Source: Vreelandella olivaria (GTDB lineage: Bacteria > Pseudomonadota > Gammaproteobacteria > Pseudomonadales > Halomonadaceae). Taken from it: a DNA stretch of 64,000 nt. The DNA lies in NCBI GenBank assembly GCA_004295565.1, contig AP019416.1:4774001-4838000 (forward strand). The letters are read 5' to 3'. This document shows positions 50,677 through 60,221 of the stretch, one piece after another (position 1 is the first letter of the stretch; each line of letters begins with the position of its first letter). Both the position numbers and the translations under genes were made by a program. The notes below the pieces were generated by a model, which was not told the origin of the DNA, made no database searches, and worked only from the letters and a program-made list of their open reading frames with translations.

Positions 50677-51327
50677 TCATACCCGCCTGCTTAAAATCAA
50701 AATCAAAAACACCGTCTCACCTTCGCCCTGTAGGCGGATGTCCAGCCGGTAGCGCACCTTGCCATCGACCTCTTCGCGCTTGGCGATCAACGTTTGGCGG
50801 CGCGCCGGTGACTCGATGCGTGATAGCACTGGGCACTGGGCGTTCGCTTCAGCTTCATCGTCAAAATAGAGCCGCGTTTGCAGGTGAATGTTCACCCCGC
50901 GGGCAAACAGCGTGAGGTTAATATGCGGCGCCATTAATTGGCCGCTGGGGTGCTTCACCGCGCCGGGCTTGATGGTGGTTAACGACCATTCGCTACCGTG
51001 ATCGAAGGTGGTAGCGGTGCGACCAAAGCTATTAAACGGCTTTTTTAGATCGTAATCGGCTTGGTAGTCGCCATTAGCATCGGCTTGCCATGCTTCCACA
51101 AAGGCATCGCGCACCAGGTCGCCGTTACCGTCGATAACGATACCCACTACCTCGATGTGCTCGCCCTCGGCATCGGGCTTGGCCATCTCGTTCCAGATCT
51201 CTTCGTCCCGCACGGGATTACCGGCAGCGGCCAGGGCAAGACCAATGTGCACGTAGGGGCCCGCGGTTTGCGAGGCGGTTTCCCGCAACATCAGGTCGCT
51301 GGTCGGCTGGCTGTTAGGCTGATTCAT
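50677..51327 (-). CDS. pcaG: Protocatechuate 3,4-dioxygenase alpha subunit
   Basis: About 210 aa from ATG51327 (MNQPNSQPTSDLMLRETASQTAGPYVHIG). The intradiol fold is seen in VVGIVIDGNGDLVRDAFVEAWQADANGDY, FGRTATTFDHGSEWSLTTIKPG and APHINLTLFARGVNIHLQTRLYFDDE. As expected for the alpha subunit it lacks the full iron-ligand set. The C-terminus GEGETVFLILILSRRV is unusual; family members end GE(N)ETVFFDF/I, so one or two lost T residues have probably altered the end. It lies 17 bp after pcaH and forms the heterodimer with it. Confidence 0.92.
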   Translation of the reverse strand: MNQPNSQPTSDLMLRETASQTAGPYVHIGLALAAAGNPVRDEEIWNEMAKPDAEGEHIEVVGIVIDGNGDLVRDAFVEAWQADANGDYQADYDLKKPFNSFGRTATTFDHGSEWSLTTIKPGAVKHPSGQLMAPHINLTLFARGVNIHLQTRLYFDDEAEANAQCPVLSRIESPARRQTLIAKREEVDGKVRYRLDIRLQGEGETVFLILILSRRV

Positions 51328-51343
51328 GATGCATCCCCCGCCC

Positions 51344-52075
51344 TTATTGGTTTTCGAAGAAGGTTTGCAGCTCGCCGCGCACCACCACATCAAAACGATA
51401 GGCGAGGCAGTCCATCGGTTTGCTATGGGCCATATCCAGCCGTCCAATCATCGTCTCAACCGCAAGCGGGTCTTTCAGCGTATGCACGATGGGGCAGAGG
51501 GGAATCAGCGGGTCGCCTTCAAAGTACATCTGGGTGATCAGCCGGGTAGAAATTGAAGGCCCGGTGACTGAGACGTGAATATGCGCAGGCCGCCAGCTGT
51601 TCATATCATTGGGCCACGGGTAAGGGCCGGGCTTGATGGTGCGGAAACGGTACATACCCTGCTCATCGGTCAAGCAGCGACCTACACCGCCGAAGTTGGG
51701 ATCCAGTGGTGCCAGATACTTATCGTTCTTATGCCGATAGCGGCCGCCTGCGTTGGCCTGCCACATCTCTACCAGGGTGTGCGGTATAGGCTTGCCAAAC
51801 TGATCGACCACTCGGCCAAACATGATAATCCGCTCGCCCTGGGGGAGCCCGCCCTGGCTTGGATCCTGACGAAAGTTCAGCAGAAGATCATTATCGTGGG
51901 GCCCCATGCGCAGGTGGCTAAAATCGGGGCCGGTCAGTTCGGATGCGGTCGGTTGCTGCATACTCACCAGCGCCTGCTGGGGGGAGCGCGCCACCGAGGT
52001 TTTATAGCCCGGCGCATAGGCAGGCGGATGCCAGTTACGGTCACGGGCCACAAAGCGCTTATTGTCGTGGGTCAT
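51344..52075 (-). CDS. pcaH: Protocatechuate 3,4-dioxygenase beta subunit
   Basis: Intact 243 aa. Fe(III) ligands: Tyr in [21 protein letters not shown] and a preceding Tyr, with the RPAHIH pair of His. N-terminal [27 protein letters not shown] and [20 protein letters not shown] are typical of PcaH. GAGG lies upstream of ATG52075. Reaction: protocatechuate + O2 to 3-carboxy-cis,cis-muconate, the convergence point for vanillate, 4-hydroxybenzoate and quinate/shikimate routes in this window. Confidence 0.95.
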   Translation of the reverse strand: MTHDNKRFVARDRNWHPPAYAPGYKTSVARSPQQALVSMQQPTASELTGPDFSHLRMGPHDNDLLLNFRQDPSQGGLPQGERIIMFGRVVDQFGKPIPHTLVEMWQANAGGRYRHKNDKYLAPLDPNFGGVGRCLTDEQGMYRFRTIKPGPYPWPNDMNSWRPAHIHVSVTGPSISTRLITQMYFEGDPLIPLCPIVHTLKDPLAVETMIGRLDMAHSKPMDCLAYRFDVVVRGELQTFFENQ

Positions 52076-52107
52076 CGCCCTTACCTCTCATCAATTATTG
52101 TGATTCG

Positions 52108-53276
52108 CTACTCGCCCCAGCCCAGCTCTTTAGCGAGGGCAAAGGCGTGATTGGCCGCTGGTACGCCGCCGTAAATCGCTACGTGCATCAGCACCTGACG
52201 CAGCTCGGCTTCAGACAGCCCAATACGCTTGGCGGTTTTCAAATGCAGCGTTAGTTCTTCACGGCCGAGGGCGGCGAGAATCCCGGTGGTGATCATGCTG
52301 CGTTCGCGGCGGGTTAGGTCGTCGTTGAATTGCAGCTCGCCCCAAGCCAGGCGTGTAATCATTTGCTGGAAGGGGGCATCCAGGCTGTTGGCGTTAGCGG
52401 TGGAGCGCGCCACATGCTCTTCGCCCAATACCTGTTTGCGGGTCTCCAAACCGGTAGCGTACGCCACGCCGTGGTTGGCTACGTCACCTAAATCAGTCGC
52501 CAATACGGCGAGTAGTTTTTCAGCAAAGTGCGCTGGGGCTTCTACCGCGGGCACGTGACCCACACCGTCAAATATCTCCAACGGTGCGCCGTCGAGTTCC
52601 GCAGACAGGGCTCCCAACGTGGCGGGCGGCGTGGCCATATCGTCACTGCCGCCAAATAGCTGCAACTTAGTTCTCTTACCTGAGAGCTTGCCAGTAAAGG
52701 TATCGCGACCAAGCATTTCACACAGCTGGGCGTAGGACTCATCGTCACCACGGCCCATCTGTGTACACCAGCCCGCTTTCAGCGCGGGGCTTGCTTCAAA
52801 CGCCTTGGGGGCAAACCAGCGCGGTACGATCTCTTCAGACATCGCCGCCAAGCCCTCCTGGCGTACGCGGCCTGCGCGGGTGTTCCAGAGATCCGGGTTG
52901 CCGATCACCGCGCCGGTATTGGTTAGCGTGCAGGAGAGCAGGCGTTCGCTATGCTCGGCAATCAACTGTTGGCCGACGACACCGCCAATGGACGTCCCGG
53001 CAAAGTGAAAGCGCTGCGCGCCCGCCAGTGCTACCAATGCCAGAGCCTCAGCGGCTAAATCAGCGGGGTGATCTGCTCACCGCTAACCGCCTGGCTGGCG
53101 CCGTGGCCGGGGAGATCCCAGGTCAGCACCCGATAGCGGGGCAGCAGTGCGGGAATCACGTCATCCCATACTGCCTGGCTCATGCCCAACGGGTGCGCCA
53201 GTACAACCAGCGGGTTCACTTCTGCGCCGAGCAGGCGGTAAGCCACACTGCGGCCATTGATGGTATGAAACGCCAT
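52108..53276 (-). CDS. pcaL: Fused 3-oxoadipate enol-lactonase / 4-carboxymuconolactone decarboxylase (PcaL, frameshifted as read)
   Basis: About 389 aa. The N-terminal alpha/beta hydrolase (PcaD part, residues 1-260) has VLAHPLGMSQAVWDDV, FAGTSIGGVVGQQLIA (nucleophile elbow TSIGG) and GVGHVPAVEAP. The C-terminal CMD domain (PcaC part, about residues 270-389) has ITRLAWGELQFNDDLTRRERSMITTGILAALGREELTLHLKTA and VAIYGGVPAANHAF. One base is lost near 53050. GGAGG precedes ATG53276. The fusion does two consecutive steps (decarboxylation, then lactone hydrolysis to 3-oxoadipate). Such fusions are known as PcaL. No separate pcaC or pcaD is present here. Confidence 0.92.
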
Positions 53277-53287
53277 GACTACCTCCG

Positions 53288-54505
53288 TTAAACGCGCTCA
53301 ATCAGTGTGGCGATACCCTGGCCAACGCCCACGCACATGGTGCAGAGCGCGTAGCGCTTGCCGCTGTTTTGCAGCTCATGAGCGGCGGTCATTAACAGAC
53401 GCGCACCGGACATGCCTAGCGGGTGGCCAAGGGCAATCGCACCGCCGTTGGGGTTGACGCGGGGGTCGTCGTCTTTTAGGCCCAAGTCGCGCATACAGGC
53501 CAGCGCCTGAGCGGCAAACGCCTCGTTAAACTCGAATACATCAATCTCATCCATCGAGATGCCGGTGCGCTTAAGCAGTTTCTGCACCGCCGGTACCGGC
53601 CCGTAACCCATGATGCGCGGCTCGACGCCGGCGGTGGCCATGCCGATGATTTTTGCCATCGGTTTAAGACCATGCTGTTTGACCGCTGCTTCGCTGGCCA
53701 CCAGCATCGCCGCCGCACCGTCGTTTACACCCGAGGCGTTGCCTGCGGTCACGCTGCCGCCTTCACGGAAGGGCGTAGGTAAACCGGCCAGTTTTTCCAG
53801 GGTGGTTTCCGCAGGTGCTCATCCTGATCAAAAATCAGCGGCTCTTGTTTGCGGCGGGGAATCTCAATGGCGGTGATCTCCTGGGCAAAACGCCCCGCCT
53901 TTTTGGGCAGCAGCGGCCTTCTGCTGGGAGCGCAGTGCAAAGGCGTCCTGATCTTCCCGGGAGATAGCGAACTGCTCGGCGACGTTTTCTGCCGTTTCCG
54001 GCATGGAATCAATGCCGTAGGTTTTCTTCATCAGCGGGTTGACCAAGCGCCAGCCAATGGTGGTGTCTTCAATCTTTTGACTGCGGGCGAAGGCGCTGTC
54101 GGCTTTGCCCATCACATAGGGCGCACGTGACATGGACTCCACGCCACCTGCCAGCGCCAGCGCCATCTCACCGGCTTTGATGGCACGAAACGCGGTACCC
54201 ACCGCGTCCATACCCGAGCCGCAGAGGCGATTCATGGTCGTGCCGGGCACTGAGGTAGGAATGCCTGCCAGCAGCGATGACATCCGTGCTACGTTGCGGT
54301 TATCTTCACCGGCCTGGTTGGCGCAGCCCATAAAGACTTCGTCAATGGCAGCAGGGTCGAGATCCGGCGCTTCTGCCAGTACGGCTTTAAAAATCGTCGC
54401 GGCGAAATCATCCGGGCGCACGCTGGCCAGGGTGCCCCCAAAACGTCCCACGGCGGTGCGGCGGGGATGACATAGAAAGACGTCTTGCATCACAACATCG
54501 CTCAT
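53288..54505 (-). CDS. pcaF: 3-oxoadipyl-CoA thiolase (frameshifted as read)
   Basis: About 400-aa thiolase. First frame: [45 protein letters not shown] (nucleophile Cys), [13 protein letters not shown]. Breaks near 53900 and 53800 shift to [24 protein letters not shown] and then [20 protein letters not shown]. The end has [21 protein letters not shown] (His) and [18 protein letters not shown] (second Cys). AAAGGAG precedes ATG54505. It cleaves 3-oxoadipyl-CoA to succinyl-CoA and acetyl-CoA. It lies 12 bp after pcaJ. Confidence 0.93.
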
Positions 54506-54516
54506 AACTAGCTCCT

Positions 54517-55290
54517 TTATGCGTCCGCGTGGGCCCGCTCAGTGCGTGCTTTGAGCTCACGCAAAATCGTCAGCTCGTTTTCGCTGGGCTCTGGGGTGCT
54601 CTCAAGCTGCTCGGCAAAGCGGATTTCCCAGCCGGTGGCGTCAATGACGTCTTCACGGCTAGCGCCAGGGTGCAGAGAGACGACTACCAGCTCTTTGGTC
54701 GCCGGGTCTGGCTTCATCACGCACAGGTCGGTGATTACCCGGGTGGGGCCCTTGCCGATATTGGGTACGTTATCGCGCCCTTTGCCATCGCGGCCAAAAC
54801 CTAGCGTGGTGACGAAATCGACATCTTTTACAAAGGCGCGCTTGGAGTGCTTCAGGGTGATAAAGACTTCACCGGCGTTGGTAGCGATTTCCGGCGCACC
54901 GCCGCCGCCCGGCAGACGAACCTTGGGCGCTTTGTAATCGCCGATCAGCGTAGTATTCAGGTTAGCAAAACGGTCGATTTGCGCGGTGCCTAAAAAGCCC
55001 ACGTCGACTTTGCCGCCCTGGAGCCAGTAGCGGAACATCTCCGGCACCGCCACGGTGGTCAGCGCCGATTCGCACAGCTCACCATCGCCGATGGATAACG
55101 GCAGAATATCGGGCTTGGTCTGCAGCGTGCCGGACTCGTAAATCAGCACCACATCGGGGGCGTGGGTCAGCCGTGCCAGGTTGGCGGCTTCCGAGGGCAG
55201 CCCGATGCCCACAAAGCAGGTCATGCCATTTTCCAGCGCCCGCGCGGCGGTCACCGACATCATTTCAGAAGAGGTATATTCGAGACTCAT
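54517..55290 (-). CDS. pcaJ: 3-oxoadipate CoA-transferase subunit B
   Basis: Intact 257 aa. CoA-transferase family I beta subunit: MTCFVGIGLPSEAANLARLTHAPDVVLIYESGTLQTKP holds the catalytic Glu (ESG), then VDVGFLGTAQIDRFANLNTTLIGDY and RLPGGGGAPEIA. The start overlaps the pcaI stop by one base. With PcaI it transfers CoA from succinyl-CoA to 3-oxoadipate. It serves both the protocatechuate branch and, if maleylacetate reductase is active, the iac/hydroxyquinol branch. Confidence 0.94.
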   Translation of the reverse strand: MSLEYTSSEMMSVTAARALENGMTCFVGIGLPSEAANLARLTHAPDVVLIYESGTLQTKPDILPLSIGDGELCESALTTVAVPEMFRYWLQGGKVDVGFLGTAQIDRFANLNTTLIGDYKAPKVRLPGGGGAPEIATNAGEVFITLKHSKRAFVKDVDFVTTLGFGRDGKGRDNVPNIGKGPTRVITDLCVMKPDPATKELVVVSLHPGASREDVIDATGWEIRFAEQLESTPEPSENELTILRELKARTERAHADA

Positions 55291-56122
55291 TAGCTGTTCT
55301 CCCCTGCATGATGTTGGACAGCGTTAAAGACGTTGTCGTTGAGCCACTGGGTAAAGGTGTCGCGATCGCGAGCAATGGCATCCCACTCTTTATAGAAGCG
55401 GTTGCTGCGACCGTAATAGCCGTGGGTATAGGAGGGCAGCGCGCCTTTCTCGGCTACCGCAATGGCGCTGATAGCCCAGCTGGGAATCACACAGGCGTTG
55501 GGGTGGGCGTTAAGGTCATCGACGATCTCCTCCACCGTGACAATACTCTGCTTGGCCGCCAGCACCGCCTCTTTCTGTACACCAACGATACCTTCCACCA
55601 GCACGTTGCCCTGACGATCCACTCGCTGGGCGTGAATGATCGAGACATCCGGGCGCACGGACGGCACGGCGGCCAGGCGTTCGCCGGTAAACGGACACTC
55701 GATGAATTTGATTTGATCGTTGACGCTGGGCAGCTCGCTGCCGATGTAGCCGCGAAAAACCGCCAGCGGTAGACCGGCGGCACCTGCTTCAAAAGCGCAG
55801 GCCATGGCCGCGTGGCTATGCTCAAGAATCTCGATCTTGCACGGCCAACCTTTCTCAACCGCATCGCGCAGGCGGTGCAGCGAGCCCACGCCGGGGTTAC
55901 CGCCCCAGGAGAAGATCACCTTTTCGCACAGCCCGCACCGATCATTTGATCGTAGATGATATCGGGGGTCATGCGAATCAGCGTCAGGTCGCGCTTCTTC
56001 TGGCGGATCACTTCGTGACCGGCGGCAAACGGAATCAGGTGGGTAAAACCTTCCATGGCCACGGTGGCGCCGTCCTGGACGTAGCGCGCTACCGCGTCAT
56101 GCAAGCTGAGAAACTCGGCCAT
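55290..56122 (-). CDS. pcaI: 3-oxoadipate CoA-transferase subunit A (frameshifted as read)
   Basis: About 278 aa. N-terminal frame: ARYVQDGATVAMEGFTHLIPFAAGHEVIRQKKRDLTLIRMTPDIIYDQMIGAGC. One G is missing near 55920 (GCAEKVIFSWGGNPGVGSLHR). The second frame then has EHSHAAMACAFEAGAAGLPLAVFRGYIGSELP and VQKEAVLAAKQSIVTVEEIV. A 17-bp operator-like repeat lies 29 bp upstream of the ATG. It is first in the pcaIJF-L-HG run. Confidence 0.93.
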
Positions 56123-56150
56123 GATGGGTGCCTCTTAGCGGTTAGCAGAA

Positions 56151-56167
56151 TGTTCGTTAAGCGAACA
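56151..56167. promoter_or_regulatory. PcaR-like operator upstream of pcaI
   Basis: TGTTCG-TTAAG-CGAACA, a perfect 6-bp inverted repeat with 5-bp spacer, 29 bp before the pcaI ATG. It resembles the GTTCGATAATCGCAC-type half sites of IclR-family PcaR/PcaU/PobR regulators. Matching boxes occur before pcaB and dctP3. Confidence 0.65.
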
Positions 56168-56307
56168 TAGATCCTCTATACGAACAATCTACTGCTGAAC
56201 GCTAATGGGGTCAAACCCATCAGCGCTCACCTAATTACCCTGCTGAACCCATCCACCACGCCACACCTAAACGTAACGTTTTGTTTTTAAATACGCTTAT
56301 TGCGCTG

Positions 56308-57619
56308 CTAACCATTTTTGGCACGCGTGACCTGGGCGGCGCTGCTACCAAGGTATAAAGCGGGGTCGCAGGCATTGCGCAGCGCCTCGGGGTCTACGGC
56401 CCCTTTCACATCAGGATGATTGACGAGTACATCAGAATAGGGGCGAGCTTCCTGGCGTGAGGTCTCTGCCGCTTCTGCGCTGACCGCTTTGGCTCTCTAC
56501 ACTTAGCGTAGGCGCCAGCAAACGTGCCACTGGCTCGGCCATAATGCCGCCGCCGGTGGCTGCCAGGTTGCGCTGCATTTTTTCGGGATAAACCTCCAAC
56601 CCTTCCAGCAGCACGGCCACTTGCTCCAGCGCGCCCTCCACCAACAGAGCGCTCTCCAGCAGCGGCGCCCACTCCGCGTGCCACTCCCCCAAGCCGCGCT
56701 CTAGAGGCTGGGCGGCAGCATTGATCAACACGCCGGTGTGGCCATGCACCTGCCGCGCGGCGCCACGAATCAGCGCGCTGCGTACCGGGTTACGCTTATG
56801 GGGCATGGAGGAGGACTCCCCATGCCGGGTGCCGCGGGTTCCGCGACTTCGCCGACTTCGGTTTGGGTGAGCAGCGAGACATCCAGGGCGATTTTTTCAG
56901 CAGCCCCGGCAACGGCATCAAACGCCGTGCCGAGGGCATGGATCGGGTAGCGGTCGGTATGCCAGGGCAGCACCGGTACTGCCAAGCCTAAACGCTCGGC
57001 CAATGCATCCATCCACTCAAGCCCGAGGTTATCCCAACCCGAGTGCACGCCCACCGCACCACCAAACTGAACGGGGAGCTCAACAGCGCTTAAACGGCGG
57101 CGCGCTTGCTCCAGGCCGATTGCCCAGTGAGCCACCTTCACCCCAAAGGTGATCGGCAGCGCCTGCTGCATCAGGGTGCGCCCCACCATGGGTGTGTCTA
57201 TATGGGCATCCATCAGCGCCATCGCGGCCGAACGGCAGCGCAATAGCAGATCGTCCAGTGCTACTAAACGTGGCTTAAGCAATAGCATCAGCGCAGAGTC
57301 GACCACGTCCTGGCTGGTCGCGCCCTGGTGCCAGTAGCGCTTGAGCTCGTCGGCGAGCAGCGCACGGCTCTGTTTTACGAAGGGAATCGCCACATTGCCA
57401 CCGCTGGAGATGCCTTCGGCAATCTCAGCGACATTAAAGGGCCCTCTCCAACTGCTCACGCATTTGCTGGCTAACCCCAGCAGGTACCGCGCCGCTGGTC
57501 TCCTGCACCTCGGCCAGGGCCAACTCAAAGGCCAGCATGGCACGCACCATAGCGTCATCGTCACACTCAGCGACGGCGCGCTGGCTCATAAAAGGGTGCT
57601 TTAAAAATCCAGCAGGCAT
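56308..57619 (-). CDS. pcaB: 3-carboxy-cis,cis-muconate cycloisomerase (frameshifted as read)
   Basis: About 440-aa fumarase/ASL superfamily enzyme in four pieces. From ATG57619: FLKHPFMSQRAVAECDDDAMVRAMLAFELALAEVQ. From about 57440: EIAEGISSGGNVAIPFVKQSRALL, WHQGATSQDVVDSALMLLL, VGRTLMQQALPITFGVKVA, LPVQFGGAVG. From about 56815: SSSMPHKRNPVRSALIRGAARQV, the family signature. From about 56480: RQEARPYSDVLVNHPDVKG, ending TRAKNG at 56308. Breaks near 57440, 56815 and 56490. It converts 3-carboxymuconate to 4-carboxymuconolactone, the PcaL substrate. Confidence 0.92.
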
Positions 57620-57700
57620 GGGCGTTACGCCTCCTATTAACGTTGTTCAGAACCATCAAAACAGTTCATAAAGGCACGACTCAGAACAGAATTGTACATA

Positions 57701-57717
57701 TGTTCGTCATTCGAACC
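57701..57717. promoter_or_regulatory. PcaR-like operator upstream of pcaB
   Basis: TGTTCG-TCATT-CGAACC, same 6-5-6 layout as the pcaI box, 82 bp before the pcaB ATG. Suggests joint control of pcaB and pcaIJF-L-HG by a regulator encoded outside the window. Confidence 0.6.
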
Positions 57718-57738
57718 ATACGCTAAATAGGTCGGTAC

Positions 57739-58420
57739 TTACGATTGCGACAGCGTAGCGTCGGTGCCCACGTAGCGCAGCACCATCTCGGTAACATGAT
57801 CTTCTAGTTTGCGCTGATTCTCTGGCGCGGCTTGGTGCCAATCAAAAATCCGCGAAAAGGTGTGCTGGTTTGAGACATTGAAAAACGACAGCGCACTAAT
57901 CAGCCAGTGCAGTTCCCGAGGATCCAAGCCTTCGCGAAAACAGCCAGCCTCGAGACCGCGGGCATAGACATTGGTGAGCGCATCAATCACCCCCGCATTG
58001 AGTGATTGAATCAACTCTGACTGCGCCAAAAGCGGCCATGATGAATATTTTCGATCATTACCAGGCGAATAAAGTCAGGGTTTTTGGCGTGATGGCAGAA
58101 GGTAAACCGCACCAGTCGGCTAAGCGCCTCAAGCGGAGCCAGGTGATCAAGATCCAGCTCGGCCTCTTGAAGACGCACTTTCTGGTAGGCGGCCTCCAGA
58201 GTGTGCAGGTAGAGCGTCTCTTTATCATTAAAGTAGTAGTAAATCATCCGCTTGGAGGCGCGGGTTTTCTCGGCGATCTCATCGATCCGGGCCCCGGAGA
58301 GGCCCTTTTCTGAGAATTCGCGGGTAGCCACCGCAAGAATATCGGCGCGTACGGATTCGGGGTCATTTTACGCCGTCGCCGCGCGGCAGGGGGGCTGGCC
58401 TTGGTCGAAGGGGCTGTCAT
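57739..58420 (-). CDS. TetR-family regulator (frameshifted as read)
   Basis: About 225 aa. From ATG58420 an Arg/Lys-rich N-terminus (MTAPSTKASPPAARRRKMTP), then after one missing C near 58368 the HTH (VATREFSEKGLSGARIDEIAEKTRASKRMIYYYFNDKETLYLHTLEAAY). A second break near 58020 leads to the C-terminal ligand domain (ALTNVYARGLEAGCFREGLDPRELHWLISALSFFNVSN). It is divergent from the TRAP-quiC-shikimate dehydrogenase genes and adjacent to pcaB. It probably controls the quinate/shikimate genes (inference). Confidence 0.85.
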
Positions 58421-58476
58421 AGAGCGTGCCTTTTATTGTCGTGGTCGTCTTTTGTCTAGTATGCCACAGCTTGACT

Positions 58477-58497
58477 GAACGTACCATTTCGTACATT
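58477..58497. promoter_or_regulatory. Operator-like repeat between tetR and dctP8
   Basis: AACGTAC-CATTTC-GTACATT, an inverted repeat with one mismatch, midway in the divergent gap. Fits a TetR-type operator controlling both directions. Confidence 0.5.
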
Positions 58498-58588
58498 GTT
58501 GCTCGGGAAAGGATGGAAGAGCCAAGCACGCCAAGACTGAAGGCTTCTCCAGACCCCATGACAACAGCCCGACAAGAGGACAACAACA

Positions 58589-59635
58589 ATGTCTCTACAC
58601 CCACTGTTTGCACTAAAACAAACATCCATGAAGCGCACGCTAGCCGCTGCCATCGCCGCTGCCACGCTCGTGAGTGCCGCAAACGCCTCTGCTCAGACAC
58701 TCCGCTTCGCCCACGTTGACCCAGATGACTGGACCACCTCGAAAAAAGGCGCGGCGGGTCAGGTGTTTAAAAACCTGGTGGAAGCCGAAACCGATCTCAC
58801 CGTGGAGCTCTACCCCGCTGGCGCGCTCGGCGGGGAAACCGAACTGATTGAAGGCGCCCAGGATGGCACCATCAGCATTGCGATGGTCTCCGGCGCCTAC
58901 GCCAATTTTTGCCCGGCGGTCGCCGTGACGGATATCCCGTACACCTTTCCGTCCGCGCCAGTAGCGTGGCAGGTAATGGACGGCGAGTTTGGTACTGCAC
59001 TTGCCGAGCATTGCTTGCAACAGACCGGCCTACGCACGCTGGCTTACGGCGAAACCGGCTTCCGCCACTTCACCAACTCCGTGCGCCCGATCAACTCGCC
59101 TGAAGATATGCAGGGGCTGAAGTTCCGCGTACAGACCATTCCGCTCTACCTGGAGATGGTTAGCGCTTTAGGTGGTGAGCCTCAGGGTATCGCCTGGGGT
59201 GAAGTACCGACTGCACTCGCCACCGGCGTTGTCGATGGCCAGGAGAACCCCATCTCGGTGATCTACGGCAATAACTTCTATGAGTTTCAGGATTACCTGA
59301 CGCTGGATCGCCACGTTTACGGCGTGGACCATCTGCTGATCAACGATGAGATATTCCAGTCACTTAGCGAAGAAGAACAAGCCGCGGTGAAGCGCGCCGC
59401 CGTGGTCGCGGGCACCACCGGCCGTGCCATTCAGCAGTTCAACTCGGCAGAAGGGATCACCAAGCTGGAAGAGGAGGGTATGGAAGTGACCCAGCCCACC
59501 GCTGAGCAGATGGAAGCCTTCCGCGAAGCCGCCCAGCCGCCGGTTCAGGCGTACCTAACCGAAGAGCTTGGCGATGACGCGGAGTGGATCGAGCGCCTCT
59601 CTTCCGCTGTGGAAGAGGCGTCCGCACGCTTCTAA
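58589..59635 (+). CDS. dctP: TRAP transporter substrate-binding protein DctP (P8)
   Basis: Intact, 348 aa from ATG58589 (GAGG 9 nt upstream); ATG58628 (MKRTLAAAIAAATLVSAANA) is an alternative that looks like a normal signal peptide. The mature part has TLRFAHVDPDDWTTSKKGAAGQVFKN, DLTVELYPAGALGGETELIEGAQDGTISIAMVSG, MQGLKFRVQTIPLYLEMVSALGG and ATGVVDGQENPISVIYGN, a classical DctP with the substrate-binding Arg in KFRVQ. The genes downstream (dctQM, quiC, shikimate dehydrogenase) suggest shikimate, quinate or dehydroshikimate as ligand (inference). Confidence 0.9.
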   Translation: MSLHPLFALKQTSMKRTLAAAIAAATLVSAANASAQTLRFAHVDPDDWTTSKKGAAGQVFKNLVEAETDLTVELYPAGALGGETELIEGAQDGTISIAMVSGAYANFCPAVAVTDIPYTFPSAPVAWQVMDGEFGTALAEHCLQQTGLRTLAYGETGFRHFTNSVRPINSPEDMQGLKFRVQTIPLYLEMVSALGGEPQGIAWGEVPTALATGVVDGQENPISVIYGNNFYEFQDYLTLDRHVYGVDHLLINDEIFQSLSEEEQAAVKRAAVVAGTTGRAIQQFNSAEGITKLEEEGMEVTQPTAEQMEAFREAAQPPVQAYLTEELGDDAEWIERLSSAVEEASARF

Positions 59636-59658
59636 ACCCCGTCTGAACAAAGCGCTTT

Positions 59659-59686
59659 GCGAGTGGGCCTTGGGTGGCCCACTCGC
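59659..59686. other. Intercistronic stem-loop between dctP8 and dctQ5
   Basis: Perfect 10-bp arms GCGAGTGGGC / GCCCACTCGC with an 8-nt loop, between dctP8 and dctQ5. No T run. Same position as the stem-loop after dctP2; probably a partial terminator or mRNA-stability element favouring DctP over the permeases. Confidence 0.65.
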
Positions 59687-59723
59687 GACCCTGCGTGCCT
59701 GACTATCGATCGAAGGTGCTTTT

Positions 59724-60221
59724 ATGTCTGCTCTTCTCGCCCGGCTGCACCGCGGCCTGATCCTGTTCAATGGCAGCTTGGCAGGGCTTGCCATGGTGCT
59801 GATTTTTCTGTTGGTCGCGGGCAATGCCTTTGCGCGCTACACCTATGGCGGCTCCATTACCTGGGGAGAAGACACCGCCATCTATTTGATGATTTACGGC
59901 CTGATGTTTGGCATGTCCTGGGCGTATCTGCAGGACAAGCACATCGGCTTTGACCTTATTCGACGTCTACTGCCGCCGCGCTGGGTGCGCTGGCAGGCCG
60001 TGGCCGTCGACTTGGTGGTGCTAGTGGTGGGCATTGGCTTGATGGTATCAGCCGTTGAGTTTATCTCCGCACGGGGTGGCCGCACCTCATCAAGCACCGG
60101 CATGCCGATGTGGCTGTTTCAAGCCTCTATGCTCATCGGTGGTGGGCTGCTCAGTTTCTCTGCGCTGGTGATGGGCGCGCTGCGTTTGAGCCAGCACACC
60201 AGTGAGGAGGTCTCCTCATGA
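59724..60221 (+). CDS. dctQ: TRAP transporter small permease DctQ (Q5)
   Basis: Intact 165-aa four-helix protein: ILFNGSLAGLAMVLIFLLVAG, FARYTYGGSITWGEDTAIYLMIYGLMFGMSWAYLQDKHIGFDLI (the DctQ W-E-E/D and H-I-x-x-D pattern), then two more helices (VDLVVLVVGIGLMVSAVEF; MLIGGGLLSFSALVMGAL). The ATGA stop/start overlap with dctM5 shows coupling. Confidence 0.9.
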   Translation: MSALLARLHRGLILFNGSLAGLAMVLIFLLVAGNAFARYTYGGSITWGEDTAIYLMIYGLMFGMSWAYLQDKHIGFDLIRRLLPPRWVRWQAVAVDLVVLVVGIGLMVSAVEFISARGGRTSSSTGMPMWLFQASMLIGGGLLSFSALVMGALRLSQHTSEEVSS

